Positions 9,967-17,782 of a DNA stretch of 64,000 nucleotides are shown here, in pieces; position 1 is the stretch's first letter; the number at the start of each line of letters is the position of its first letter. Under the pieces are notes generated by a model, which saw only the letters and a program-made list of their open reading frames with translations, was not told the DNA's origin and did no database searches. The stretch is from Paenibacillus luteus (GTDB lineage: Bacteria; Bacillota; Bacilli; Paenibacillales; Paenibacillaceae), in assembly GCF_006542765.1 (NCBI RefSeq), contig NZ_SKCD01000008.1, forward strand, positions 1 through 64,000, given 5' to 3'. The translations under genes and the position numbers were made by a program.

Positions 9967-10090
9967 AACCGCCCCTTCCAAGCCTTAACGGCAGCTACCG
10001 TCTTAGACGTTAAAGCTCGTTTCGCTCTGAAATATACCCATTCCGTTCAATGGAAAAAGAATAAACGCCCACATAATCATCATAATCCGA

Positions 10091-10993
10091 TTAGAGTTTC
10101 AAACGCGGACGCAAGCTGCGAATGCCTACCCATAAAGCAATAACCGATAGAACCGTATAAATAATCATAAATTCCTGCCATAACGCCATAGGTGCATGCT
10201 TGGTTGAAGGAGAACCCATGTTCACCGTAAAGGCCTGCTCCGAAATGGAAGGGTCCAAAATGCTGTACAATGCAGCCACAGGATTCCAAGCAATAAAATG
10301 CCCTACCCAGCTATAAGTGGCCGTATTTGAATATGGGTTTTGTTCGACCATGCTGACTACAACAAAAAACAGCAGCGCTGTTCCGCCAAAAATAAACAAA
10401 GTAACGCCGTAGGTTACGATGACGGAAATCATGGTCCGCTTAAACAAGGAAGAAAATAAAATGCCGAAGGAACCCAGCACGAACATAATAAACAGATAAA
10501 ACAGAAAAACAAGGATAAGCTGACTTGGCGAAATGCCGCCATACAAAAACATCATGCTGTACACCGGAATCGTACTCACCACGATTAGCACCATAAAGCT
10601 TAAGGAGGATACAAGCTTGCTGAGCACGATCGTTGCCGAGCTTTGCTGCGTGGTCAGCAATAAATTCAGCGTCTGCTTCTCCCTTTCCCCACTAATGACG
10701 CCGGCGGTTAATCCAGGCGCCATGAAGGCAATTAATCCAAGCTGTGCCATACTCAGAAAATAAAACAGCACCTTGCTCTCTTCCGGATTAAAGGATTGTC
10801 CCCCGCCGGAATTGATTTCCGTTAAATAAATCGCGCTAAGCGCCATTAAACCAATAGCGAACAAATAAAAGAACAGTGTCCACATCGCGCGCGGCGTTCG
10901 CATTCTTAATTTAAATTCTTTGTTAAGCACTGGGTTTATGAGCTTATTCCTCCAACTGATATCCTGTTTTCTCACGGCTGCTTGCTCTTTCAT
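10091..10993 (-). CDS. ABC-2 type transporter permease
   Basis: A 300-residue polytopic membrane protein with about six helices: after a basic cytoplasmic start (KLINPVLNKEFKLRMRTPRA) come segments at roughly 37-58, 85-105, 130-185 and 200-225, and a final one near 275-293. The GEREKQTLNLLLTTQQS loop is the coupling-helix region common to ABC-2 permeases that pair with CcmA-like ATPases. The start overlaps the stop of the ATPase gene (ATGA), so the two form a transporter. The cargo is not known. A gap of about 120 nt separates it from the coiled-coil gene; I see no terminator in it. Confidence 0.9.
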   Translation of the reverse strand: MKEQAAVRKQDISWRNKLINPVLNKEFKLRMRTPRAMWTLFFYLFAIGLMALSAIYLTEINSGGGQSFNPEESKVLFYFLSMAQLGLIAFMAPGLTAGVISGEREKQTLNLLLTTQQSSATIVLSKLVSSLSFMVLIVVSTIPVYSMMFLYGGISPSQLILVFLFYLFIMFVLGSFGILFSSLFKRTMISVIVTYGVTLFIFGGTALLFFVVVSMVEQNPYSNTATYSWVGHFIAWNPVAALYSILDPSISEQAFTVNMGSPSTKHAPMALWQEFMIIYTVLSVIALWVGIRSLRPRLKL

Positions 10994-12015
10994 TCGATTC
11001 CTTCGCCTCCTTTCGTAATTTCTAGGAATACATCCTCCAGATTCGTTTGCGCTTCGCTGAATGAAATCAACTGAAAGCCTGCCGAGACCATTTCATGCAA
11101 CAGCTCCGATTGCTCCGCATCCTGACCGCCAAAGTGAATCTGAATGCCGCGCTCATCGCGCAAAATCCGGTTAACGTAGGGTCGGTCGCGCAAAAATGCC
11201 TCCGCTTCTTCTTCCCGATCTCGCAATCTCACATGCAAGAAGCGCTTCACTCGCAATTTGTTTTGAATATCCGCCACGTTTCCGATCGCAATCATCTCGC
11301 CATGCTCGATTACGCCAATCTCATCAACCATCTCAGCTAGCTCTGGCAAAATGTGAGAAGAAATAATAATGGTTTTGCCCATCGCCTTAAGTTCCCGAAG
11401 AATTTCGCGCATTTCGATACGAGCGCGCGGGTCAAGCCCCGAAGCCGGTTCATCCAAAATAAGCAGCTCAGGGTCATGCACAAGGCAGCGGGCCAGACAG
11501 AGCCGCTGCTTCATTCCACGGGAGAGCGTATCCACGTAGGCGTCCTTTTTATCACTCAAATTGACAAGCTCCAGCAGCTGTGGAATCAATTCCTCGCGCT
11601 CAGCTTTTGGTATGCCATAGCTAGCTCCGTAGAAATGCAAATACTCTACCGTTTTGAATTGGTCGTACACCCCGAAGAAATCTGGCATATAACCGATTCT
11701 TTTCCTCACCTCTTGCGGGTGCAGCGTTACATCAAACCCATCAACCTTTGCATATCCGGAGGTTGGCATCATTAACGTCGCCAAAATGGACATCGTTGTC
11801 GATTTTCCCGCTCCGTTCGGACCGACAAAACCAAACACCGTACCTTTGGGAATCGTCAGGTCAATCGATTTCAGCGCTTGGAAACTCCCGAATACTTTTC
11901 GCAACTGCTTGATTTCGATCATGGGCACTTCACGATCTGCCGCTTCCTTCAACTCATCGCTTGTATTTTGCAGCAAGTCAACGTTTATAATTTCGATCTC
12001 ACTGTTTTTGCTCAC
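10990..12015 (-). CDS. ABC transporter ATP-binding protein
   Basis: A 341-residue ATPase. Walker A is GPNGAGKST (~69-77), the signature is LSRGMKQRL (~164-172), Walker B is LLILDEPASGLDP (~185-197), and the H-loop is SSHIL. The C-terminal ~90 residues form the extra domain seen in CcmA/NatA-type exporters. The GTG start overlaps the stop of the upstream gene (GTGA), with GAGAGG upstream. It partners the permease encoded immediately downstream. Confidence 0.94.
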   Translation of the reverse strand: MSKNSEIEIINVDLLQNTSDELKEAADREVPMIEIKQLRKVFGSFQALKSIDLTIPKGTVFGFVGPNGAGKSTTMSILATLMMPTSGYAKVDGFDVTLHPQEVRKRIGYMPDFFGVYDQFKTVEYLHFYGASYGIPKAEREELIPQLLELVNLSDKKDAYVDTLSRGMKQRLCLARCLVHDPELLILDEPASGLDPRARIEMREILRELKAMGKTIIISSHILPELAEMVDEIGVIEHGEMIAIGNVADIQNKLRVKRFLHVRLRDREEEAEAFLRDRPYVNRILRDERGIQIHFGGQDAEQSELLHEMVSAGFQLISFSEAQTNLEDVFLEITKGGEGIE

Positions 12016-14387
12016 CGGCTTTTCACCTCTCCTTCCAAAGCGATTAATGGCAAGCCAGTATCCGCGCTGCCTTTTATCGTATATTTCATTCGAAGCATTT
12101 GATGATTAATGATATATTCGTTCGGGTCTGCCGCAACGTCAACAGAATCCGTCCACGCACCCTCTGTCTCGTTCCATACCGACAGGAGCAGATTCGACCC
12201 TAGCGCACCGTTGTTCAGTATAATTTCAAGCTTGTCGTATAAAATTTCTTCATTATCGGCAAGCATATATTCAAATACGACTTCGCCTTCCCCAAAGGAA
12301 TACATGCCGTCGCCATGATTATCCATGCGGTTTACATTATTCTCCGTGATGATAGGCGTAATATGTCCGGCCGGCACAATCGCCCGATCGCCATCCACAA
12401 AAGCTCCATTCAGCTTTTGAACCCACATTTTTAAATTATCAGACTTCACGCTGCTGCCATTTACCTTGTAATTTTGCTCATGATCTGTGCTGAAACCAAT
12501 CACCAGAGAATCGGGTGCCGAAAATCCCCCATTTCTGCGATTGATAAAATTATCTAAGAGCTGCCGCTCACGTCTGAATTCATCCTTGCTTCGATAAGAT
12601 GAGTTCGGAAAGAGCGATGATCCATAAGAATAATAGCCAGAGACATTCCAGTTATTTATTGATACGGTCGCCTTGCCGCTCTCGCCACGCTTCAAATCAC
12701 CGATAAGCTGGGCTTGTCCATTGATTAGCAGCGAGACATGCGTAAGATCGCTCATCGTCTCGTTGGTAGCAGTCACTTCGATATCATTACTGTTCTTTTT
12801 GTATGATAGCTTAATTTGTCCCGCTTCCCCCATCACCCTTCTGTCGATCCAAAGTTTCCGGGTAGACCAATAAGGGACAGAGCGCCATTGCGCTTCTGTT
12901 TTTTCATCTATGGAAATCACTTGTGTTTTGCCGTCCAGCGCTAGATTTCCGTTTTGGAATTGGTTCGCATAAGGAATGATGCTGACGCTCTCATCAAACT
13001 GGGCTTTTACCGTTCCGCCTGTCGGAATAAACACAGCGGTTGCTCCTGACCGAATGGCATCTCCCTGACCGACAAGCTCAACGATTTCAACGGTATGCGC
13101 GGACATATTCCGTTTGTCCTCTGCGCCGAAGAAAAATAGAACGAATCCGGTAACGACGGATAACAGAGGTATTAGCCACCATGACCATTCTCTGCGGTCT
13201 GCTTTGGCCAACAAAATATAAAGAATAGGCGCAACAACAATCATGTAACCAATAAACATGAACATCAGCAGCATGAAATTGGGAGGTTTAATGGAAGGAA
13301 ATTCATTAATAATGGAATCCATGCTCCAATACATATCATTGGTAGCTTGCATTGATGTTACGGCTTGAATCGGAGACAGTGAATTCTGCAATAGCTTTGC
13401 CCATAACATCGCACTCCCTGACCACGTAGAAAACGGAGCTAACGATGGGTCGAACGCCACAGACAACACGCTCCCTGATCCCAGCTTGCGAGAAATGGTC
13501 AAGGCTTGTCCACCTTCCGATAGCTCTACGATCCCATCTGTAATTTTCCCTGTCGCTATAGCCACTGGGGCATCCAATTTAAGCTCCGTTCCGCCGTAGC
13601 CTTTCAGCGAATCTGCACTCGTCAAGGACGACATACCGGTCGCCTCAATCGGTGCAATCTCTTTAAAGGCTTCTGCGGTTTTGTCGTAACCGGCTCCACC
13701 TGAGAGGATTAGCGTACCTCCGAGCTTCACCCAATTTTTTACCGCTATTATTTTGCGCTCACTCCAATCAGCGGTCGCAACATCATTAATGACGAGTACT
13801 CTAAGCGTATTAAGCAAAATGGGATCATCCGGCAAATCCTTCTCCGAAACCGGAATAACCGTAATGTCGTAGCCTCGTTGATTCAACGAAGGCATGAAGT
13901 TCAACGTATCCGGATCGCGGGAAATCACGCCAATTGTATAACTGCTCGTTGCCCGAACATCTATGTAACTGGTTCCGATAATCGGAATAATTTTTCCTGA
14001 TTTGAATGAGTCCTTGTAAAAATGAATACTGCTGTTGTCTTTGTTAAGCACATCTCCCGGGATAGACGCCGTGAGCTGAATAGCCGTCCCCCTTGGCAGT
14101 TCTGCAGGAATGACGGTATCGACAGTCATTCCGTTTCTTGAGGATTGGTTAGTGATGACTAGCTCACCCTTCAAATCCTGAGCCGTATTGTTCGTCAGGG
14201 TCAGCCTGACGGGATACCACTCATTTTGTTTAACATAGCCCTGAAAACCTGAGCTAAGTTCTAGAGAGATACCGCTGCCTTGCTCCGCTGCTTTCACATT
14301 GCCAGATAAAACCGGGCAAACCGCCAGCACGAAGCAGAGTACCGCAAATCCAATCGATTGAAATCCTTTTCTAAAAAATCGTTTCAC
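12012..14387 (-). CDS. Secreted/membrane protein with large extracytoplasmic beta domains
   Basis: A 791-residue protein with a clear signal peptide (MKRFFRKGF, hydrophobic core, cleavage near VKA-A at ~33). A long extracytoplasmic part contains a glutamine-amidotransferase-like fold at ~180-250 (VLVINDVATADW, then GGTLILSGGAGYD). Two helices lie close together at ~375-395 and ~403-422, then a second, beta-rich extracytoplasmic domain runs to the end. The GTG start is preceded by GAGGGG at 7 nt. It is the first gene of the operon that continues through ABC, MoxR and VWA genes. I do not recognise a named family; the architecture suggests an envelope component served by the rest of the operon. 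Confidence 0.8.
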   Translation of the reverse strand: MKRFFRKGFQSIGFAVLCFVLAVCPVLSGNVKAAEQGSGISLELSSGFQGYVKQNEWYPVRLTLTNNTAQDLKGELVITNQSSRNGMTVDTVIPAELPRGTAIQLTASIPGDVLNKDNSSIHFYKDSFKSGKIIPIIGTSYIDVRATSSYTIGVISRDPDTLNFMPSLNQRGYDITVIPVSEKDLPDDPILLNTLRVLVINDVATADWSERKIIAVKNWVKLGGTLILSGGAGYDKTAEAFKEIAPIEATGMSSLTSADSLKGYGGTELKLDAPVAIATGKITDGIVELSEGGQALTISRKLGSGSVLSVAFDPSLAPFSTWSGSAMLWAKLLQNSLSPIQAVTSMQATNDMYWSMDSIINEFPSIKPPNFMLLMFMFIGYMIVVAPILYILLAKADRREWSWWLIPLLSVVTGFVLFFFGAEDKRNMSAHTVEIVELVGQGDAIRSGATAVFIPTGGTVKAQFDESVSIIPYANQFQNGNLALDGKTQVISIDEKTEAQWRSVPYWSTRKLWIDRRVMGEAGQIKLSYKKNSNDIEVTATNETMSDLTHVSLLINGQAQLIGDLKRGESGKATVSINNWNVSGYYSYGSSLFPNSSYRSKDEFRRERQLLDNFINRRNGGFSAPDSLVIGFSTDHEQNYKVNGSSVKSDNLKMWVQKLNGAFVDGDRAIVPAGHITPIITENNVNRMDNHGDGMYSFGEGEVVFEYMLADNEEILYDKLEIILNNGALGSNLLLSVWNETEGAWTDSVDVAADPNEYIINHQMLRMKYTIKGSADTGLPLIALEGEVKSR

Positions 14388-14518
14388 CTTGCAACCCCTC
14401 TCTTTTTCGATACACTATTGGGTGTCCATCCTTATTTTAACGTTTTTTACAATGGAAAGGTTGCTTATTTTTCCAATTATGTTTGTCGAAAGATATCTTA
14501 TCTTGATCATAAACACAC

Positions 14519-14580
14519 AAAAAAAGCGACAACCTGTCGTTTACCTAGTTCTAGTTAGGCAAACAACGATTGTCGCTTTT
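14519..14580. terminator. Hairpin terminator downstream of ybjQ
   Basis: AAAAAGCGACAA pairs with TTGTCGCTTTT across a loop that holds a second small inverted repeat (CTAGTTCTAG). It lies between the end of the ybjQ-like gene and the promoter region of the large operon, and poly-U is supplied on the minus-strand transcript. Confidence 0.8.
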
Positions 14581-14596
14581 ATCCCTTTCAAATTCA

Positions 14597-14908
14597 TTAG
14601 AACCTTACAGCAGTTCCACTTACAGCAACCATAAGCATTCCTTCACGGACGACTTCATAATCAATGTCAATCGCGACAATGGCGTTGGCACCAAGCTTTC
14701 CGGCTTGGTTTTTCATCTCTCCGATTGCCACATCCCGTGCTTCCTTAAGCTTGCTTTCATAGGCGCCGGAGCGTCCACCCACAATATCCGTAATCGAGGC
14801 AAAAAAATCGCGAACCACATTCGCTCCCATAATAGCTTCCCCCGTTACGATTCCTATATAATCCTGGATCGGTCTTCCTTCAATCGTTGGCGTTGTCGTA
14901 ATCAGCAT
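14597..14908 (-). CDS. YbjQ family (UPF0145) protein
   Basis: A 103-residue cytoplasmic protein matching the YbjQ/UPF0145 pattern: an N-terminal [11 protein letters not shown], a [19 protein letters not shown] stretch, and the C-terminal [13 protein letters not shown] with a final SGTAV strand. The family forms pentamers and has been called a putative heavy-metal-binding domain, but the biological role is not established. GGAG stands 7 nt before the ATG. Its own terminator follows. Confidence 0.93.
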   Translation of the reverse strand: MLITTTPTIEGRPIQDYIGIVTGEAIMGANVVRDFFASITDIVGGRSGAYESKLKEARDVAIGEMKNQAGKLGANAIVAIDIDYEVVREGMLMVAVSGTAVRF

Positions 14909-14994
14909 CGTCAGGCTCCTCTCGCTTCTGCTTGAAGCGTATAATATCGTTTTGCCTTGTATTACGGTGCACCTTAAACGATTGTTTCAATTAT

Positions 14995-15327
14995 TTAATT
15001 AAGCTCATTAATTTTTATTTTAATAGCCTTATCAGAGCCGGTTTGAATCGTAATACTTACCCTAACTCCGAATTCTTTCGCATCGGTGCGGAGCCACAGC
15101 ATAAAATGCTCTTCTGCCTGGCCTCCAGCCAATGGTTTTCTTCCCTCGTATTTATAATCCGTGATTGAGGCACCATGATAAGCCTTAGACGTTTCCTCAA
15201 CCGCCAGTTTTCCCCACTTGGCATACGACGGTTCGGCATACAGTGCCGTCTCTTCCGTTGACATGACTTCCGAGTGGGCTAAGCTTAACAATACAAACAC
15301 GGCCTTCATTACGATATGGCGCAGCAT
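14995..15327 (-). CDS. Small secreted DUF3889-like protein
   Basis: A 110-residue protein with a short basic N-terminus and hydrophobic core (KAVFVLLSLAHS), consistent with a weak signal peptide. The mature part has KWGKLAVEETSKAYHGASITDYKYEGR and a beta-strand-rich end. This matches my memory of the DUF3889 family of small exported Bacillus proteins; the exact family name is uncertain. AAAGG lies 11 nt before the ATG. Function is unknown. Confidence 0.7.
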   Translation of the reverse strand: MLRHIVMKAVFVLLSLAHSEVMSTEETALYAEPSYAKWGKLAVEETSKAYHGASITDYKYEGRKPLAGGQAEEHFMLWLRTDAKEFGVRVSITIQTGSDKAIKIKINELN

Positions 15328-15489
15328 ATTGCAGACAACCTTTCTGGACGATTATTATCCTATCTAGCCTCACCTTCTTGGTTTCGTCCTATGCATCCTG
15401 CCCCTTCAGTCAAAAGCCCATTTTATAGGGATAAGTGCCCTTTTTTCATTTGAAGCATATTTTAAATTATGATCTGAAGGAGGCCCACC

Positions 15490-16041
15490 ATGATACAAAA
15501 TCAGCCTTACATGCAAATGCAACCGAATGCGGCTATGCCGGAGAACAACATGTCCATACAACCAAACCAAAGTTTGCCTAATAAGCCTATTCAGGCTGAA
15601 ACAGCAGCAGCGCCAAGTGTCCAATGCCACTGCTGGGTAGATTTCGGGGCAATGCACGATTACGGTGACATGCACGACTATGGCATGCACGAAATGCACG
15701 ATTATGGCATGCACCCGATGTACGATTATCATGGTATGCATCACACGCACGCTATGCATAACTACTATGCCATGCATCAAATGCAGGCTATGCACGACTT
15801 TCATGCAATGCACCATATGCATGCCATGTATGGTATGCATCCCATGCACGAAATGATGGATTTCCATCCAGCTATGCATGGTGACTGGAACTCCCCTATG
15901 GATGAAGATCATCATTCATTCGAAGGATGGGATAATGCTTCACTCGGCGACCAGCATCATTGGCACCACTCATGGCATCATCCTCAGCAAATCTGCTTCC
16001 CAGTCGTGTGTGCTCCCCAAGGCAAGCCAGAACTGAAGTAG
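15490..16041 (+). CDS. Met/His-repeat protein of unknown function
   Basis: A 183-residue protein on the strand opposite to its neighbours. It has an N-terminal Gln/Pro/Met region, a VQCHCW pair of cysteines at ~46, a core (~54-130) of imperfect repeats such as AMHDYGMHEMHDYGMH, and a His-rich tail with HHWHHSWHH ending CFPVVCAP. I count about 29 His and 25 Met. GAAGGAGG lies 6 nt before the ATG, a near-perfect ribosome binding site, so it is translated. Dense Met and His suggest copper or other soft-metal binding, or a spore-coat component. A CATATTTTA box at 15456-15464 fits a SigK-type -10, but I see no good -35. It shares a terminator with the converging TOMM operon. I recognise no family. 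Confidence 0.8.
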   Translation: MIQNQPYMQMQPNAAMPENNMSIQPNQSLPNKPIQAETAAAPSVQCHCWVDFGAMHDYGDMHDYGMHEMHDYGMHPMYDYHGMHHTHAMHNYYAMHQMQAMHDFHAMHHMHAMYGMHPMHEMMDFHPAMHGDWNSPMDEDHHSFEGWDNASLGDQHHWHHSWHHPQQICFPVVCAPQGKPELK

Positions 16042-16083
16042 ATTCATCATTTTAAAGAGCTTATCTAATGCTAGTCCATTCCT

Positions 16084-16125
16084 AAGAGCCTTGATCTCCG
16101 CTAAGTGACGGAGGTCAAGGCTCTT
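16084..16125. terminator. Strong bidirectional terminator
   Basis: AAGAGCCTTGATCTCCG pairs with CGGAGGTCAAGGCTCTT (one G-T style mismatch) around an 8-nt loop. It separates the Met/His gene from the converging dehydrogenase gene. Confidence 0.9.
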
Positions 16126-16167
16126 CTTTACTCGATTGCATCGATTTGATGTCACACGCCTAATCGA

Positions 16168-17751
16168 CTAGCGGGACAAGCTGCCTTCAAGCCGCGGGCG
16201 AATGCGGCAATGGCCAATTGGAATTTGGATCAAGCTTGTTTGATTTCGCGGAATCATGTCGTAGATCGCGTTGCTTCCATTGGCATCAAAGCCAAGCAGT
16301 GGACGTCCTGCCATTCTTATGTCGGAAGCAGCGAGCAGCAGGCGCTGAACAAGCATACCCGCTTCCATCTGCTGAATCCGATACCCCCGGTAACCAAGCT
16401 GCGAGCGAAAATAATCGATGTCGCCTGCAATATGAAAGCAGAGCGGCACCTGATACATATTCACATTGGCAAGCGACAGCCCTTCTTGCAATTGCTGCCT
16501 GTGATCACCAGGACGAATTAGCCGCAGCTCGTTCGCTGCATCGTTATAGAGATACGCTCCATCACTCAGCCCTTCAACGCCGTAGAAACATCCATACAAC
16601 GAAATACGGGCCGCTGGGTTTTGATGCACTTCATCCAAGTCGTTGAAATGTCTAGTTTCATCGAAAGTCTTCTGAAGAAGGGCGGCTAGGTTGATAAGGC
16701 TTACTGGCCGCAATACAAAATCATTTTCCGGTGAATATCGGTTCCGGCATGCAGAATCAAAATCAATTGCTCGGCTCTCCAAAACTGGCAGAGCAATATC
16801 CTCACCCAAACCTTTTAAGGCAGTCTCCGCCTGTATGGTTCGGAACAACCTAGAGCTTTCCATAATGGAAGCCCGGTTCGCTTCTAGGAGCATAGGATAA
16901 GGCAGCACCCGCTGGGAACGCATGTAGTGCTCATGCTCGGCAGGTGCCAGCATTGTAACTAGTTCCGATGAAGTCTTATGCCCTTTTTCTATATTGGTCT
17001 GTTTAAACCAGTTGTCCTTTTGCTCTACATTCGCATGAAGTGGGATGACTGCATACACACTTTCCTTGCTATCAGTCAACCCGAGCAAATGGTTAACGGC
17101 TTGATCCAGAAATTGAAAATAAACGCCTGTCTCTGCATCTAATGCTTTAGCTGCCACTGTCATCTGTCCAATAAGCAGTCCGGCGTCCAGCCCCTGTAGG
17201 CGGTATGAAAAGTTAAAATATTTAAAGTAATTTTTCCAAAACACGGTCGATACGAATACGACGCCAAAGCAGTCTTTTATCGCGCAGCGACGCCCAAGCG
17301 ACTCGCTTATATAATTATCATAGTCGCCTTCTCGAAGCAAAATCAAGCGATGGTGCGCAGCGTCGTAATGATAAACTCCAAGCGGCAGCCCCTCCATTTT
17401 TAGATAAAGGTAAAGCTCGCTTGGATACAATCCCCCGCCCGAAGGAACGAAGCGTCTGCAGTGCAGCAGTGGGCTTCCCCACTCTTCACCCTCTCTAGCG
17501 TCATCGACGGACTGGCTCAGCTGAGTCAGCCCAAAAGTATACCAGAGGAAATGACTAATATCGTGAAGAGAAATCGCTGCCCGTTCACCTGTGCCAAGCG
17601 CAAACGGAATGTCAGCTGAGAGTGGGTATATCGGTCGCCTCCGATAGAGCTTATACGTTAACGGAGCATCCTCCCAATCGGTCTCTCGCTCTCCCAGCCT
17701 TGTTTTGTCCGGGTCAAATTGCAGTTGATGCAAAAAAACCTTCAGACTCAT
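16168..17751 (-). CDS. SagB-type azoline dehydrogenase (TOMM biosynthesis)
   Basis: A 527-residue protein with two tandem nitroreductase-like halves (~1-260 and ~290-520), the layout usual for SagB-type dehydrogenases in Bacillus TOMM loci. The first half has RRFVPSGGGLYPSELYLYL, the loop that binds FMN; the second has NRYSPENDF and a related GCFYGVEGLSDGAYLY. The enzyme is expected to oxidise thiazolines and oxazolines in the modified precursor to thiazoles and oxazoles using FMN. AGGAGG precedes the ATG. It is the last gene of the operon, 31 nt after the YcaO gene. Confidence 0.9.
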   Translation of the reverse strand: MSLKVFLHQLQFDPDKTRLGERETDWEDAPLTYKLYRRRPIYPLSADIPFALGTGERAAISLHDISHFLWYTFGLTQLSQSVDDAREGEEWGSPLLHCRRFVPSGGGLYPSELYLYLKMEGLPLGVYHYDAAHHRLILLREGDYDNYISESLGRRCAIKDCFGVVFVSTVFWKNYFKYFNFSYRLQGLDAGLLIGQMTVAAKALDAETGVYFQFLDQAVNHLLGLTDSKESVYAVIPLHANVEQKDNWFKQTNIEKGHKTSSELVTMLAPAEHEHYMRSQRVLPYPMLLEANRASIMESSRLFRTIQAETALKGLGEDIALPVLESRAIDFDSACRNRYSPENDFVLRPVSLINLAALLQKTFDETRHFNDLDEVHQNPAARISLYGCFYGVEGLSDGAYLYNDAANELRLIRPGDHRQQLQEGLSLANVNMYQVPLCFHIAGDIDYFRSQLGYRGYRIQQMEAGMLVQRLLLAASDIRMAGRPLLGFDANGSNAIYDMIPRNQTSLIQIPIGHCRIRPRLEGSLSR

Positions 17752-17782
17752 TCATTTCCCTCCTAAAGGCTGTGCTCACCGG

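Noticed and set aside
15406..15915. His-rich open frame on the minus strand opposite the Met/His gene
   Set aside because: It mirrors the ATG-CAT-rich repeat, since CAT reads ATG on the other strand. It has no ribosome binding site, while the plus-strand frame has GAAGGAGG.
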